Source: Spodoptera frugiperda
Taxonomy: Eukaryota > Arthropoda > Insecta > Lepidoptera > Noctuidae
Length of the DNA stretch: 64,000 bases
Assembly (NCBI RefSeq): GCF_023101765.2
Contig: NC_064216.1
Coordinates: 8,683,545-8,747,544, forward strand
Direction: 5' to 3'
A program made the translations under genes and the position numbers. A model generated the notes under the pieces. That model saw only the letters and a list, made by a program, of their open reading frames with translations. It ran no database searches and was not told the origin of the DNA. Positions 36,165-46,732 of this stretch are shown in pieces (position 1 is the first letter of the stretch; each line of letters begins with the position of its first letter).

Positions 36165-36560
36165 TTTTTCGTTTTCGCTCGCTTTGACGTCGAATCGCTC
36201 GCAAACTCTCGCAAAACGGTTTCCACACGAACGCTCTCCACTGAGCGTTTGGAACATTGACGTCATCAGGAGCACAGCCGCCGGAGCCTCGATACTATTG
36301 TCAAACACATATTTAATTACCATCGTGTGCAGTGCGGCACACGCAATCATCTATTCAAAACGAAACAAAGGAGATTTTCTAGCCAACTCAAAATGTACCT
36401 TTCGGTCTATAAATATAAAGTGCGTTTCCCGTTGCCAGCAAAAAGGTAGTTTAACCGTTCCACGGAGGTGTGTAAGGGTGAATTTCGGCCGATCCTTCGT
36501 TGTAGTACGCCTGCGCAAAAAACAGTTCGCGAGCGCGTATTTCAGTTAAAGTAAGGCGGC
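36165..36560 (+). promoter_or_regulatory. CpG-rich promoter region with CRE, TATA box and initiator
   Basis: CpG density rises sharply over about 36165-36600. Motifs in order are TTTGACGTCGAATCGC, a full CRE TGACGTCA (36258-36265), a TATA box in TCTATAAATATAAAG (TATAAATA at 36408-36415), and an arthropod initiator TCAGT (36542-36546), followed by the GCGGCGCGCCGGCTAGCGCG block. The TATA box is too far from the initiator to act with it, so more than one start site is possible. It lies directly upstream of an exon-like segment with a consensus donor. The frames at 36132-36350 (-) and 36184-36549 (+) are composition effects. Confidence 0.5.
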
Positions 36561-36784
36561 GCGCCGGCTAGCGCGCTCGCCTGCCGGTCGCCCGGGGACC
36601 TTTAGCGAACGCCGAATGCCATTTTCATCAATAAAAATAATGTCCTGAGGTGTTAAAATCGTGTGTGTTGTCTAAACCTGTCAATTTAGCTGTTGCTGTG
36701 TGTGTTTCGGTAATGTTAGCTGCCCGTAGTGTCTTCCCTTAGTATAGATGTGATTGACTGTTAAAATGTCGTTGTTTTGATAAG
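36544..36784 (+). other. Probable untranslated first exon with splice donor
   Basis: The segment begins near the TCAGT initiator and ends TTTTGATAAG|GTGAGTTCTT, a perfect insect 5' splice site with GT at 36785-36786. It has four ATGs, each followed quickly by an in-frame stop before the donor: 36616-36648 (10 codons), 36713-36742 (9), 36748-36753 (ATG-TGA) and 36766-36780 (4). No frame stays open into the donor from an ATG, so the exon is non-coding for the main product. The next exon was not found; the intron would exceed several kb. The 5' boundary is inferred. Confidence 0.45.
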
Positions 36785-38034
36785 GTGAGTTCTTAGTTTA
36801 AGGTCGGAGGTTGCCCTTGGTAATGGCAAGTACACACGTATGTATGTACCACATATTGTGGCGAAATGTTCGCGTGACTAGGCTGGGGTGAAATCATTCA
36901 GAAAATTGCTGCCACATTCCGGCGAAGGTTTTTTCATGCCTGCAGAGATTTGATACGATAAACGCTGTAGTTGTATAACAATGAAATTGTGGAGATGTCA
37001 GCTAATAAATTGGTTGAGTAATGGTCCGCTACTGAGGGCATTAATGTACCAGAATGTGCTCGTATACTAGAATAACATTATGACTCATAAAACGGCATGG
37101 CAATCAAACTACCGTAAACGTTTTATGAAATCTGTAATCTAAGAAAATGATGTTGTTCACTAAGCATACAAAAAGAATAAATATTTAGGAAAAAGAGTCG
37201 CAAAAACATAAGAATATATCGACAAAAGTACTTGACCGGCTAAAAAGGACGATTATGTAAAAAGCACAAACTTGACAGAACTGTCTTCCTTCGGCGATGG
37301 GGGGTTAACTAAAGACGTTTTATTGTGATCCAGATATCATCATCACTTAAAACTGACGAATTCGTCTGTATAAACTACTCGATAACCTGCATTAAATCTA
37401 TTAGACACAAAGTTCATTTTACTAAACAGCCTTTTAATCAAAATATCTTCAAGAAAAATCTTCAATTCGATTACAGAATCTTGAGCGAACTCGGATACAT
37501 TTTGACAGTTCTTACGCAACTTTACAAAAAATCTTTGCTTTGCACGAAGGCTTTTCTTTTGTTTACCGGTCCCGGTACAGAGGTACCTATTATTAAGTAG
37601 ATACGTGGGTGTTTTGACTATATTTTGGCTTAGGCACGCACTATGATGTAGATATCCAGTTTTTAGGCTTAATGGCTATTTTAAAACTTCACCAAGACAA
37701 GCATGGGCTTGTGGGGATGATTATATTGCATGGTGTGGGTGCTATAGGTGTTATACTTTCTTCTTATACTCCTATCAGAGGTTACAATATCACTTATCAC
37801 TAACTCTTTTCTTTCCCATATCACTCTCCAACAAGTTTAACCACCTTTTTAGATGTCCTCTTCTTTTTTATCCATCCAGAAAAGAACGCACTTCATTTTA
37901 CAAGACCGGCGACACATTTGTCTCTGTTCAGGTATAGCCCGTGTCCATGTTACCTCACCAATACTAGTTTTACCATCAGGCAATCCATAAAGGCTTGTTT
38001 GCCTCTGTCCCATAAAAACAGGCCTTATTTCGAA
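36785..38034. other. Putative start of a long intron; no exon seen
   Basis: The 91-codon frame at 37325-37600 lacks recognised domains and flanking splice sites of quality. Fragments of moth repeats occur near 37770 and 37930. Confidence 0.35.
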
Positions 38035-38216
38035 CTAGCTTCTACCAGCGGTTTCGTCCACATTCCTATGGGATAAAAGTATCCTCTTACCCAAGTCAAC
38101 TCATACCCTGTCTGTATACATACCAAATTTTATCAAAATCCGTTGTGTAGTTTCAGCATGATTGATTGACGGACAAACAACTAAACGAACTAACTTTCAC
38201 AGTAAAAATAATAGTT
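38035..38216 (-). mobile_element. Lep1-type Helitron, antisense copy
   Basis: It starts CTAGCTTCTACCAGCGGTTT (reverse of the 3' end), contains AAAATCCGTTGTGTAGTTTC and ends near AACTTTCACAGTAAAAATAA, the reverse of the ACTAATATT...GTGAAAGTT start. It is non-coding. Confidence 0.7.
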
Positions 38217-38529
38217 TGATGACAATAAGAATCATGTCTTCTCTGTAATTGTAAGAAGAAGCTCCTGGTAAACATTATAATTTGGCAGGAACACGACCAT
38301 TAACTGCTGACGTATTCGTAATGATTACCTCGAACAAGTACTTACTCTCTTGTGTTAACTGAATGAACGTGTAGGTAGGTGATTCAAAGATCAAGTTATT
38401 TATAGATGTCTAACGACGCTTGATGAGTATTGCGTAATGTGATTGAAATTATTGTTCTAAAGTTAGCAACATCGTATATACATAAATGTCATACTTCGTA
38501 TTTCCTAAAAGGATGTGTAGGGTATTGTC

Positions 38530-38687
38530 TGGAGCTGCGGACGACCTAGCCGGTTTACCAGGGCTCAGTCTCGAAAAGCAGGAGTAGGAACAGGGTGGTT
38601 TTTGATCAGTAAGAGTCTGACATTTCCTTTCACCTCGCCCAATACGAGAGTTAGAGTCATTGGATGATTTTCCCGCCTTAAAAAAAG
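38530..38687 (+). mobile_element. Family A fragment with poly(A)
   Basis: GGAGCTGCGGACGACCTAGC, GGTGGTTTTTGATCAGTAAG, GAGTCATTGGATGATTTTCC and an A7 tail. It is 5'-truncated. No clear TSD. Confidence 0.72.
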
Positions 38688-38817
38688 GTTTATGTTAGAG
38701 GATGTTAATGGGAAATCTGACACAAGCCACGAATCAATTTTGAATTAAAACTTTTTAAATTCCAACTTGAAATGGGCCCTCGGGATCTGACTCAGTCATT
38801 GCTCTAGTAAAACTTAT

Positions 38818-38962
38818 ATCATACTCGCTTCTGTCAGCGGCTTCGTCCGCGTTCCCGTGGGATAAAAAGTATCCTATCACTTAAGCTTCAGCATACCAAA
38901 TTTCATCAAAATCCGTTCAATAGTTTCAGAGTGATTGATGGACAAATATCCAAACAAACAAA
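38818..38962 (-). mobile_element. Lep1-type Helitron fragment, antisense
   Basis: CTTCTGTCAGCGGCTTCGTC, CCGTGGGATAAAAAGTATCC and AAAATCCGTTCAATAGTTTC match the copy at 38035. The termini are eroded. Confidence 0.65.
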
Positions 38963-39335
38963 CTAATGTGTATCTCAATTAGCTGTATATTAGCCAGTAT
39001 GAACACATTGTCTATTCTTACTGCACGGGGTCATTCTTTTGGATCGAACTCAAGATCAGCATTATAATAACTATACCCTAATTAATTAATCTTACCACTT
39101 GCACCGTTTTGTATTTAGAGCTCACCTTGCAAGTGAATGATTAAAGCCATGAAACAGTTTTTCAAACAAATTGACCAATACAAATATCTAAACTAATACT
39201 GACTCTTATACAAATCTGACAAACTCTTTATTAAAATTTGAAGATAACAGTTATTTATGAAATCTGTCTGCCGACGACGATCAAATATTTTCTCTTTATT
39301 AAATGCGGCACATCACGTTCCGCGCGCCTTCAGCC
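38963..39335. other. Non-coding stretch
   Basis: Nothing recognised. Confidence 0.4.
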
Positions 39336-39341
39336 TTCAAA

Positions 39342-39546
39342 CCACCACAAATGGGGCCCAGTCGGGCTCATGCCTGATCCGGAGCTATGGGCTACCTAGC
39401 GGGTTTACTGGGGCTCCGGCTCGAAAAGCAGAAGTAGGAACGGGTTGGTTTTTAGTCAGTAAGAGTCTAACACTCCTTCTCGACTCGCCCAAGGTGGTAG
39501 AAGGAATAGGATGATATTCCCCCCTTAAAAAATAAAATAAAAAAAG
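39342..39546 (+). mobile_element. Family A copy with A-rich tail
   Basis: CCACCACAAATGGGGCCCAG, TACTGGGGCTCCGGCTCGAA, GGTTTTTAGTCAGTAAGAGT and an A-rich end with interspersed T. TTCAAA occurs on both sides (39336-39341 and 39547-39552), a possible but weak TSD. The 85-codon frame at 39257-39514 crosses into the repeat. Confidence 0.72.
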
Positions 39547-40719
39547 TTCAAAGAATCATATGTAGCTTGCATAAAGCTCCACAACATGGCTGACTAATAC
39601 CTGCAGGTAATGGCAATATAATAACAATGTTACATAAACACAACAGTTACTCACACGAATCAAATGACTCCCATTAAGAATATGATGAATGAATACATAT
39701 AATAGCAAAATCGGAGTAATATTAGAAAAGTTTTCGTTGATTATAGTATAGTACACAGGGCTCTCCATATGAAGTTGAACAAAACCAGTATTAACTGACC
39801 GGTGAATTAGCGGAAAGATTATAAAAACTGAGACCAGGATAAGCTGATTTTGTATAGCTTTATGTGACAGCAGCTTACGTATGCAATCAAAATATTGGTG
39901 ACTACACTTATGTAGTAAATGTCATTGAACTTATGTTTATTTTAAAAGTGTTATTATGTCAATGTTCGAAAAATTATCCGATTGTAATCTGTTAGCTATT
40001 TATTTCTACGTTACCCAAGTACTTAAACGATACTTAGCTTAAATACATATTATCTGAACTGAACTATTGACTCCATTTTCAGTAGGTCACACACATGAAA
40101 CTGTTTCATTGACTTCTAATGAGACATTTCGACTATGACTTCACTTGACCCAGTGATAGTTTTGTTTTAAAATCGACCCTATACTAAGTAAATAAGATTC
40201 ACATAAAAAGCAACAACGTTAAAAGAGTTGATAACGCAACAATAATACAATATTTAAAGTATTGTAAGCCGCTTACTGTAATCCTTGGTCCAATGAAAGG
40301 TACACGTCAACTAAAAGGATTTCCGAAAAGGAATGATTAATGAGAAAAAGGCCTGACGGGCTTAGCTACCCTTTGTGCTACAACGGATGGATGGATGGAC
40401 AATTTTTTAAGGTTATGTTTGCGCAAAAAGTGTGTCAGAAAAGGATTAGCTTTGGATTTGGGTAATAATGTCCGGATGTTGACAAGTCCACATTTTGGTG
40501 TATATTTAGAAGATGACGCGTATGTCTGTTACGTTTTAGGAGACAGCAATGTTTTATTGAAGTGTAATTATGATCTTATTTTTCAATCGTCGGTATTACA
40601 AGTCAATCGCTCAAGTTACTCCTTCTTTTACGATCGTGAGGCTCAAACTGGCAATCTTTCTCTAGAAAGCTTCTTATACATATGACTAACTAGCACCAAT
40701 GTGCCCACCTGATCACCCC
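39547..40719. other. Non-coding stretch with one unexplained 96-codon frame
   Basis: The frame at 40395-40685 (+) encodes a mixed, non-repetitive sequence (LALDLGNNVRMLTSPHFG...) without a recognisable domain, promoter or splice site. A chance frame is most likely. Nothing else was recognised. Confidence 0.35.
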
Positions 40720-41062
40720 TTTTTTCTTGAGGGGGAAAATCATCCAATGTCTTTTCTTGCCTTAGGCGAGGCGAAAGGGAGTGTCAGTCTCTTTGACTAT
40801 AAAACACCCCATTTCTACTCCTGCTTTTCAAACCGGAGTCCCGGTAACCCGCTACATCATCAGCCTATGCCATCAGTATCAACTTACTGGGCCCATCTGC
40901 GGTTATCGGATGGCTCTTAGAGGCGCACCGCGTTCGATCCGTGGGTATTTAAAGTTACGCGCGGTAACTTTAAATACCCACGGATCTGGTTTTGGTCGGG
41001 CGGCGAGCTAAGTTTGCTCGCCGTCTGCAGACCCGCACTTACGGTGGGCGGAGATCATCGCA
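40720..41062 (-). mobile_element. Family A, long antisense copy with internal perfect hairpin
   Basis: A T-run and GAGGGGGAAAATCATCCAAT mark the reversed 3' end; CTTTTCAAACCGGAGTCCCG and GGATGGCTCTTAGAGGCGCA follow. The distal part (GGTCGGGCGGCGAGCTAAGT) corresponds to the 5' part of the 7338 copy, but a 51-bp palindrome is present in it (40936-40986). The frames at 40699-40920 and 40781-41011 are repeat artefacts. Confidence 0.7.
40936..40986. repeat. Perfect 23-bp inverted repeat with 5-base loop
   Basis: The arm 40936-40958 (GATCCGTGGGTATTTAAAGT plus TAC) is exactly complementary to 40964-40986, around the loop GCGCG. It looks like a local inverted duplication within the family A copy. 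Confidence 0.85.
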
Positions 41063-42490
41063 CGACCTGATTACCCCTAGAAAGCCATATATCCACCTTA
41101 ACTCCGATATTGCTTTGTTTCTAACAACTAAACATATTCCATTCAATAACCCAATATTGTAATCAGTTGTCCCACATTTGTCAACTTATCCCGAACTAAC
41201 CTACGCTAATTTGTACCAGTTAAATGTTAACCTCAGTTAACTACGACGAACGTAGTTTGAAAATCTATTCAGAAGTTGGAAATAGGCTCGATAGTCAACG
41301 TACATACGATTGTAGGCTTCTGATCTTTGAGATTAAGGGTTAAAATGGTATGTACGGATTGATTGCTCGGATTTTCTATGCACTGTGCAAAAGTTGGTTT
41401 AATCTGAGTTCGATGTCGGTTCAGATACAACTGTTGCTGGCTTGTTTCGTTTTTATTTTTTAACTTTGAGTGCGGTTTCATCGGATATTTTATTGGACAA
41501 GTTGTAAATCTAAGTGTTGGTTGAAAATGTCGCAGGATTTTGTTCGCAGAAAAACAAAATGTGGACGATTAACCGTTGTTTGTCGCCGTTGATTGTCTCA
41601 TTTTAGGTTCGTTTTTAGACAATATGAACTCTAAAAAATTCAAAGACATTGTTCATAATTATTTAAACAAAATAACTACTATTGAAGTTTATGTAACTTT
41701 TTTGTTTTCTGGACAAACGAGCTGACGGGTTACCTGATAATAAGCGTTTAGCGCCGCCATTGGACGTCCGCAATACCAGAGGATTCAAGTCCGTTGCCAG
41801 CTTTTTAAAAAGGAATACGCTTTTTTGTTGTGTGTTTGAAGGTCGTATCGGTTCGGAAATACCGCCGACGACAACTCATTCCACAGTTCAGAAGTCCTTT
41901 AACTACATATAATATAGTGTGAAGTAAACCAGTAAACAGTGTGGGAGTAGGTACGCGAATAACACCTATGTCTGCCCTTCTGAGAACAGCCGGTATAATG
42001 TTGCCGATTGCTTATTGGTTCTCAGTAAAAATAGTGCAGGTTGTTATCATACAATTCCGCGGAAAATGAATACAACTGACACATAACGAATTATTGGAAA
42101 ATCGTCGAGTTTTATCTGGGTCACAGTTTACTTTAAAAAAACATAAAAAATCGTGTCTTTTGGAAATTACTTTTGTATGTATCTAGCAAGATCTTTATGA
42201 TACAATGTTTTGAAATGGGTCTTTATGGAACTAACATAAAATGTGTGATTTTTTTTTAATAATTAAATACATACTCAATTTGGTACTTATAAGCGATAAA
42301 TGAGTTATTAAATTAAATTTATTAGTAAGAATCAAGTACAGGGTCGCAATAATCACCAATAAAATATCATATAATAAGAAAACAGAAGAATTAGGAACAT
42401 CACACATGTAGTATCGAACAGAAGACCTCAATACAGTGGCAGGCTAAACCTAAATAAATATGTGAAGTCTAGGCATTCAGGTGTAGAGAA
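41063..42490. other. Non-coding stretch with an old repeat fragment
   Basis: Around 41712-41890 there is a moth-type repeat (ACGGGTTACCTGATAATAAG, GCCGCCATTGGACGTCCGCA). Otherwise nothing was recognised. Confidence 0.4.
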
Positions 42491-42559
42491 TGAGCTAGCG
42501 AACTGGCACCATGGATGAAATATTCATCACTGGTACACGCCGTAACTGTGTCAACGGTA

Positions 42560-42665
42560 TGACCCGACGCTCTCTGATGACGTCACATAAAAATATAAAG
42601 CGTTGTGACGTCACTGTTTTTGTTTCATACGTTCGGGATGCAGGTGCGTCTACGTCATGATGTGT
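42560..42665. promoter_or_regulatory. Paired CRE sites flanking a TATA-like motif
   Basis: TGACGTCA occurs at 42578-42585 and 42606-42613, 28 bp apart (start to start). An AAAAATATAAAG TATA-like stretch lies between them, and a half-site CTACGTCATG is near 42651. It may be a CREB/ATF-responsive enhancer or promoter. No exon is attached, and strand is undetermined. Confidence 0.4.
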
Positions 42666-43179
42666 ATAACAGAAAAGAACACAAACCATACCAACGCAAA
42701 AAGCATATTGATTTCCTAGTAAGAATATCGAAACTTCATAGTACCTACCTGTGCATAAAAAAAACAACTTGAAGAAGCTTAGCTCCAAAAAGGTTGCGGG
42801 CGACAGAGGTCAAATGCTTCCCATGGGACTTGTACTATCATGGATCAAGGGCTTTACTGGAAGCGACTTACTCAAAGTAAAACAGCTACCGTCTATAGGC
42901 CTTATGAAAAGCTAGGACTAGGAAATAAGTTGTAAAAAACATTTTTTGAAAAGAGTAACGATGGAGTTTCTTGCTCGTTCTTCTCCATTCGAAGCAACAC
43001 TTTGGAACGAGCGCCTAGCTTCACTGACAGACAGACTGACGGACAATTCAATTTGACGTTTCAAAAGTGCCTAATTTAGGATTAATTGAAATAAATGCTT
43101 TGACTTTGACTTAAGTGTTGCCTTTTCTGCCTTTTAGAAAATTCGTGTTTTGCGTCTCTTCCATGTTTTTTTTTTATTA
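42666..43179. other. Non-coding stretch
   Basis: Nothing recognised. Confidence 0.4.
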
Positions 43180-43345
43180 TATCATCACGCCTTTTATCCC
43201 CGAAGGGGTAGGCAGAGGTGCACATTATGACACGTAATGCCACTGTGCAATGTACACTTTGCACATTTTATGTTGTAAGTACGTAATAGGTGGTGAGCCT
43301 ATTGCCATATACCGGGCACATTTCCAGACTCCGTGCTACTAATAA
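43180..43345 (-). mobile_element. tRNA-derived SINE (family E), body without head
   Basis: CATCACGCCTTTTATCCCCG, AGGGGTAGGCAGAGGTGCAC, TGCCATATACCGGGCACATT and CCAGACTCCGTGCTACTA match the 30775-31062 element. The tRNA-like head is missing. Confidence 0.68.
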
Positions 43346-44386
43346 GAAAAATGTTTATTTAGATTTGTGTATTAAAAAAATATGGTATATATCGTTTAGA
43401 AATAAGTATATCAGTGTAGTTAGAATTCCGTACAAAAATTACAGTACTTCTACTAAATTCACTTTTCATGAGCTTTGTGTTCAAATTTTGCAATCGACAA
43501 GATTTTTGCAGCCAACTCAGTGACTCGTCTGCACATTCATTATGTAGATGTGCGACCTTTTTTGTATGCACTGAAGGCTCAGGGTCGAATCGATCGTCAG
43601 GGTGAGGTAGCTAATCAGACAGTCTCCGTTCTTCGACACAAACATAGAAAAGGTCTCCTGCAAAGAGTACTTTGTCTTCTAGGAGGGAAGGTGCTTTTTT
43701 CAATGGCATTATCTGCTAGCAATCTTCCTTTGTATTTCTGCTGATATAAGGTAGGATAATTAATGCTAATCAATCGTCTTAAGGGTTGGTACCTACATTA
43801 TATTAATAATAACATTTTGACCGCGTAAACGGCGTATACATGGGTAATATTTCCTCAAAAACAATATAGAAAACATCTTTTAAAATATTTTATAAGTCCA
43901 TCTTCTCATTTCATACTTCTAAATACAAACCAAACAAGATAATTTATAAGTACTCATGTAAAACACACAGCCCTCAACAAAATGTCACAAGACTAATAAC
44001 CATACACAAGTCAAAAGCAGCTCTAATCTGTATCAACTAGAGTGCAGATTACAAACACTCTGGTGCTACAAAGAGCTGAACAAACAGACAAACGTGACGA
44101 GCAAACGTGTGACGTGTTTGTGAGCTGACGAGTAGAGCTGGCGTTTAATTTATGTGTTACTGTACTGAGCTTGTTGTAACTGCGACGTGATAGAGTATTC
44201 TGTGTCTGATGCATCATGGTCTGATGTTCATCAGTCTCCATAAAAGAAAATATAAACTTTGTATTTTTTTAGTCAAATACGTTATGGTTACTAGATAATC
44301 TTATGAGGACTGCTTATGAGTACCTATTTGCTTAAACTGACTATCGTATTTACTAGTCGACAGCATAAAAATACCTTAACTCTAAC
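43346..44386. other. Non-coding stretch
   Basis: Overlapping 70- to 89-codon frames at 43290-43744 and 44023-44241 show no known domain; none is called. Confidence 0.35.
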
Positions 44387-44592
44387 TTTTTTATTTGTGG
44401 GTGGAAGATCATCTAATATCTGCTCCCGCCGAGAAGGGTTGGCGAGGATGGGTTTGGTGAGGCGAGAGGGAGAGTCAGACTCTTACTGACTAAAAACCGG
44501 GGTGGTTTTTAGTCAGTAAGAGTTAGTCCCTACTCCCGCTTTCAAGTCACAGCGCCGGTAACCTGCTAAAGAGTCCACAGCTCCAGATGGCT
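44387..44592 (-). mobile_element. Family A copy with internal inverted duplication
   Basis: GTGGAAGATCATCTAATATC, then the reversed core GACTAAAAACC, immediately followed by its own complement GGTTTTTAGTCAGTAAGAGT. Arms 44479-44498 and 44504-44523 pair perfectly with a 5-base loop. The rest (CCGGTAACCTGCTAAAGAGT) is standard family A. Confidence 0.7.
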
Positions 44593-45269
44593 TTAACTAA
44601 CTTAATGGATTGATTCGGATATCTCTAATTTAGTGTGTGTATCAAAGTTAATCTTATAACACGCTGATTTGGTAAGAATCAAAATAATGTGTTTTAAATT
44701 CAGCCCAAGGCGTCTCATCTCAAGCAATGAGTTGCACTGCCGACCTTATTACTGCTCACCGCAATTTACTCCCGAGATCTTATTACCACAGTGCAACTAC
44801 GAGACCACAAGACTGACTATTAGTGTTTTCTACTAGTTATGCCTATTGCGGACGGACAGAATCTTTATCATAAGTATGTCGAATTTACCTAATTTCGATG
44901 TCCTTGCTAATCTCGTAAAATTCTCGCGTTGAAGAACAATGCCAAACCTTAATACTGTAGATTGTATTTTTCTTTATTGTCCATGTTGGTATGATAATTG
45001 TGAGAGAGATGACCACAGATTTAATCAATTCACACGTGTGAAATAATGATGGTGCTAGAGTTGCACGTGCTGCTCCAAATGAGGTTGTCAAAATAAATAC
45101 AAACAAAACACGATACGGTGCCAGTGCAGTAAAACTGAGTATTACTAGACAAATAGCGACAAATAATACGGTCAATTCGGAAAGGTCGTAAGTTCAGCCA
45201 CTATAACAACAATGTGCCGCCATTCTAAAAGGTCGGCTTCAAGTGTTCAGGGTCTGACAATACAATAAT
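44593..45269. other. Non-coding stretch
   Basis: The 96-codon minus frame at 44885-45175 has hydrophobic segments but no recognised identity. Nothing else was recognised. Confidence 0.35.
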
Positions 45270-45412
45270 TTGTGGCGGACAGTCGGAATGTCCGCGGCTG
45301 TTTGGCGCGGTGCGGCATGGCCGGCGGATGCGGTCGTGACGTCACTTCCTCGCCCCTTGGCCGCTACAGCCTAAACACTAGGCGGGGTGGAGACCGCATT
45401 GTCTCTTATTGC
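45270..45412. promoter_or_regulatory. CpG-island-like segment with CRE, ETS and GC-box motifs
   Basis: The segment contains TGTCCGCGGCTGTTTGGCGC, CCGGCGGATGCGGTCG, a perfect CRE directly joined to an ETS-type motif (TGACGTCACTTCCTC, CRE at 45337-45344), and GGCGGGGTGG. GTGCCGCCATT, a YY1/Pho-type motif, lies upstream at about 45212. It is a strong GC outlier in this window and promoter-like, but no splice donor or start codon with coding frame was found beside it. Confidence 0.4.
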
Positions 45413-45956
45413 GTAAAACAATAAATAATACGAGTGACAGAGACAAATATGTTTTATCGCCCGCTGTTTATCTATACATATAATAAAATCGTAGAAAAGT
45501 GCTGTCTGTACATTGAAAATAAAATCTATACATATAATAAAATCGTAGAAAAGTGCTGTCTGTACATTGAAAATAAAAATAAAAAAAATAGCAGGGGTTA
45601 TTGTTATGTCGATGTCGAACCCAAAAATGTAATTAACTTTTTTTTTGTCTGTTTGTCTGTTTGTCTGTTTGTCTGTTTGTCTGTTTGTCTGTTCGTCTGT
45701 GCGCGCTAATCTCAGAAACGGCTGATCCGAGTTGGATGCGGTTTTCACGAATATATTGTGGGATGCTTAAATTTACATTTAGTGTTTGTTTCATGTCAAT
45801 CGGTTCATAAATAAAAAAGTTATGTCAAATTAAAGAATCACGTCGAACATTCTATGCTTATACCATTAATCTCCGCAACTATTTGACGGATTTGGTTGAA
45901 ATTTGGTACAGATATAGTTTAGAACCTTAGAAAGGACATAGATACATTTTTATTTC

Positions 45957-45985
45957 AAAAATCAAAAATCAAAAAATAAAATAAA

Positions 45986-46016
<31 letters not shown>

Positions 46017-46601
46017 TAAAATAAAAATAAAATAAAAATAAAAATAAAATAAAAATAAAATAAAAATAAAATAAAAATAAAATAAAAATAAAATAAAAAT
46101 AAAATAAAAATAAAATAAAAATAAAATAAAAATAAAATAAAAATAAAATAAAAATAAAATAAAAAAATAAATAAATAAAAATAAAATAAAAATAAAATAA
46201 AAATAAAATAAAAATAAAATAAAAATAAAATAAAAATAAAAATAAAATAAACATAAAATAAAAATAAAATAAAAATAAAATAAAATAAAATAAAATAAAA
46301 TAAAATAAAATAAAATAAAATAAAATAAAATAAAATAAAATAAAATAAAATAAAAATAAAAATAAAATAAAATAAAAATAAAATAAAAATAAAATAAAAA
46401 TAAAATAAAAATAAAAATAAAATAAAAATAAAATAAAAATAAAATAAAAATAAAATAAAAATAAAATAAAAATAAAATAAAAATAAAATAAAAATAAAAT
46501 AAAAATAAAATAAAAATAAAATAAAAATAAAATAAAAATAAAATAAAAATAAAATAAAAATAAAATAAAAATAAAATAAAAATAAAATAAAAATAAAATA
46601 A
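45957..46601. repeat. Long A/T microsatellite, (AAAATAAAAAT)n and (AAAAT)n
   Basis: About 630 bp consist almost only of A4-5T units, mainly AAAATAAAAAT 11-mers, with a central block of pure AAAAT 5-mers (about 46275-46352). It is followed by AAATTTATTCCGGACATACA, which on the minus strand reads ...CCGGAATAAATTTATTTT, that is, an AATAAA signal running into the array. Two 222- to 223-codon minus frames are pure Phe/Ile/Leu/Tyr low-complexity artefacts, not genes. Confidence 0.9.
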
Positions 46602-46629
46602 ATTTATTCCGGACATACAGCGCCATCTA

Positions 46630-46666
46630 TTGTTCAATTTCGTACTTATAGTACGGAATTGAACAA
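46630..46666. repeat. 16-bp hairpin beside the microsatellite
   Basis: TTGTTCAATTTCGTAC (46630-46645) pairs with GTACGGAATTGAACAA (46651-46666) with one mismatch around TTATA. It lies within the insert of the Helitron-like copy. Confidence 0.7.
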
Positions 46667-46732
46667 TGTCGGGCTGTTCCTATACTCCGTAGATAGATGG
46701 CGTTGATCGCGCAATGGTGTAATTACAATTGT

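Noticed and set aside
40395..40685. 96-codon frame with mixed composition
   Set aside because: It looks less biased than its neighbours but has no recognisable domain, splice site or promoter; kept only as a note in the stretch annotation.
44023..44241. 72-codon minus frame starting METDEHQTMMHQTQ
   Set aside because: Start context is fair, but there is no domain, no splice donor and no supporting neighbours.
45955..46637. Two minus-strand frames of 222-223 codons, the longest in the window
   Set aside because: They are translations of the A/T microsatellite (only F, I, L, Y) and have no gene character.
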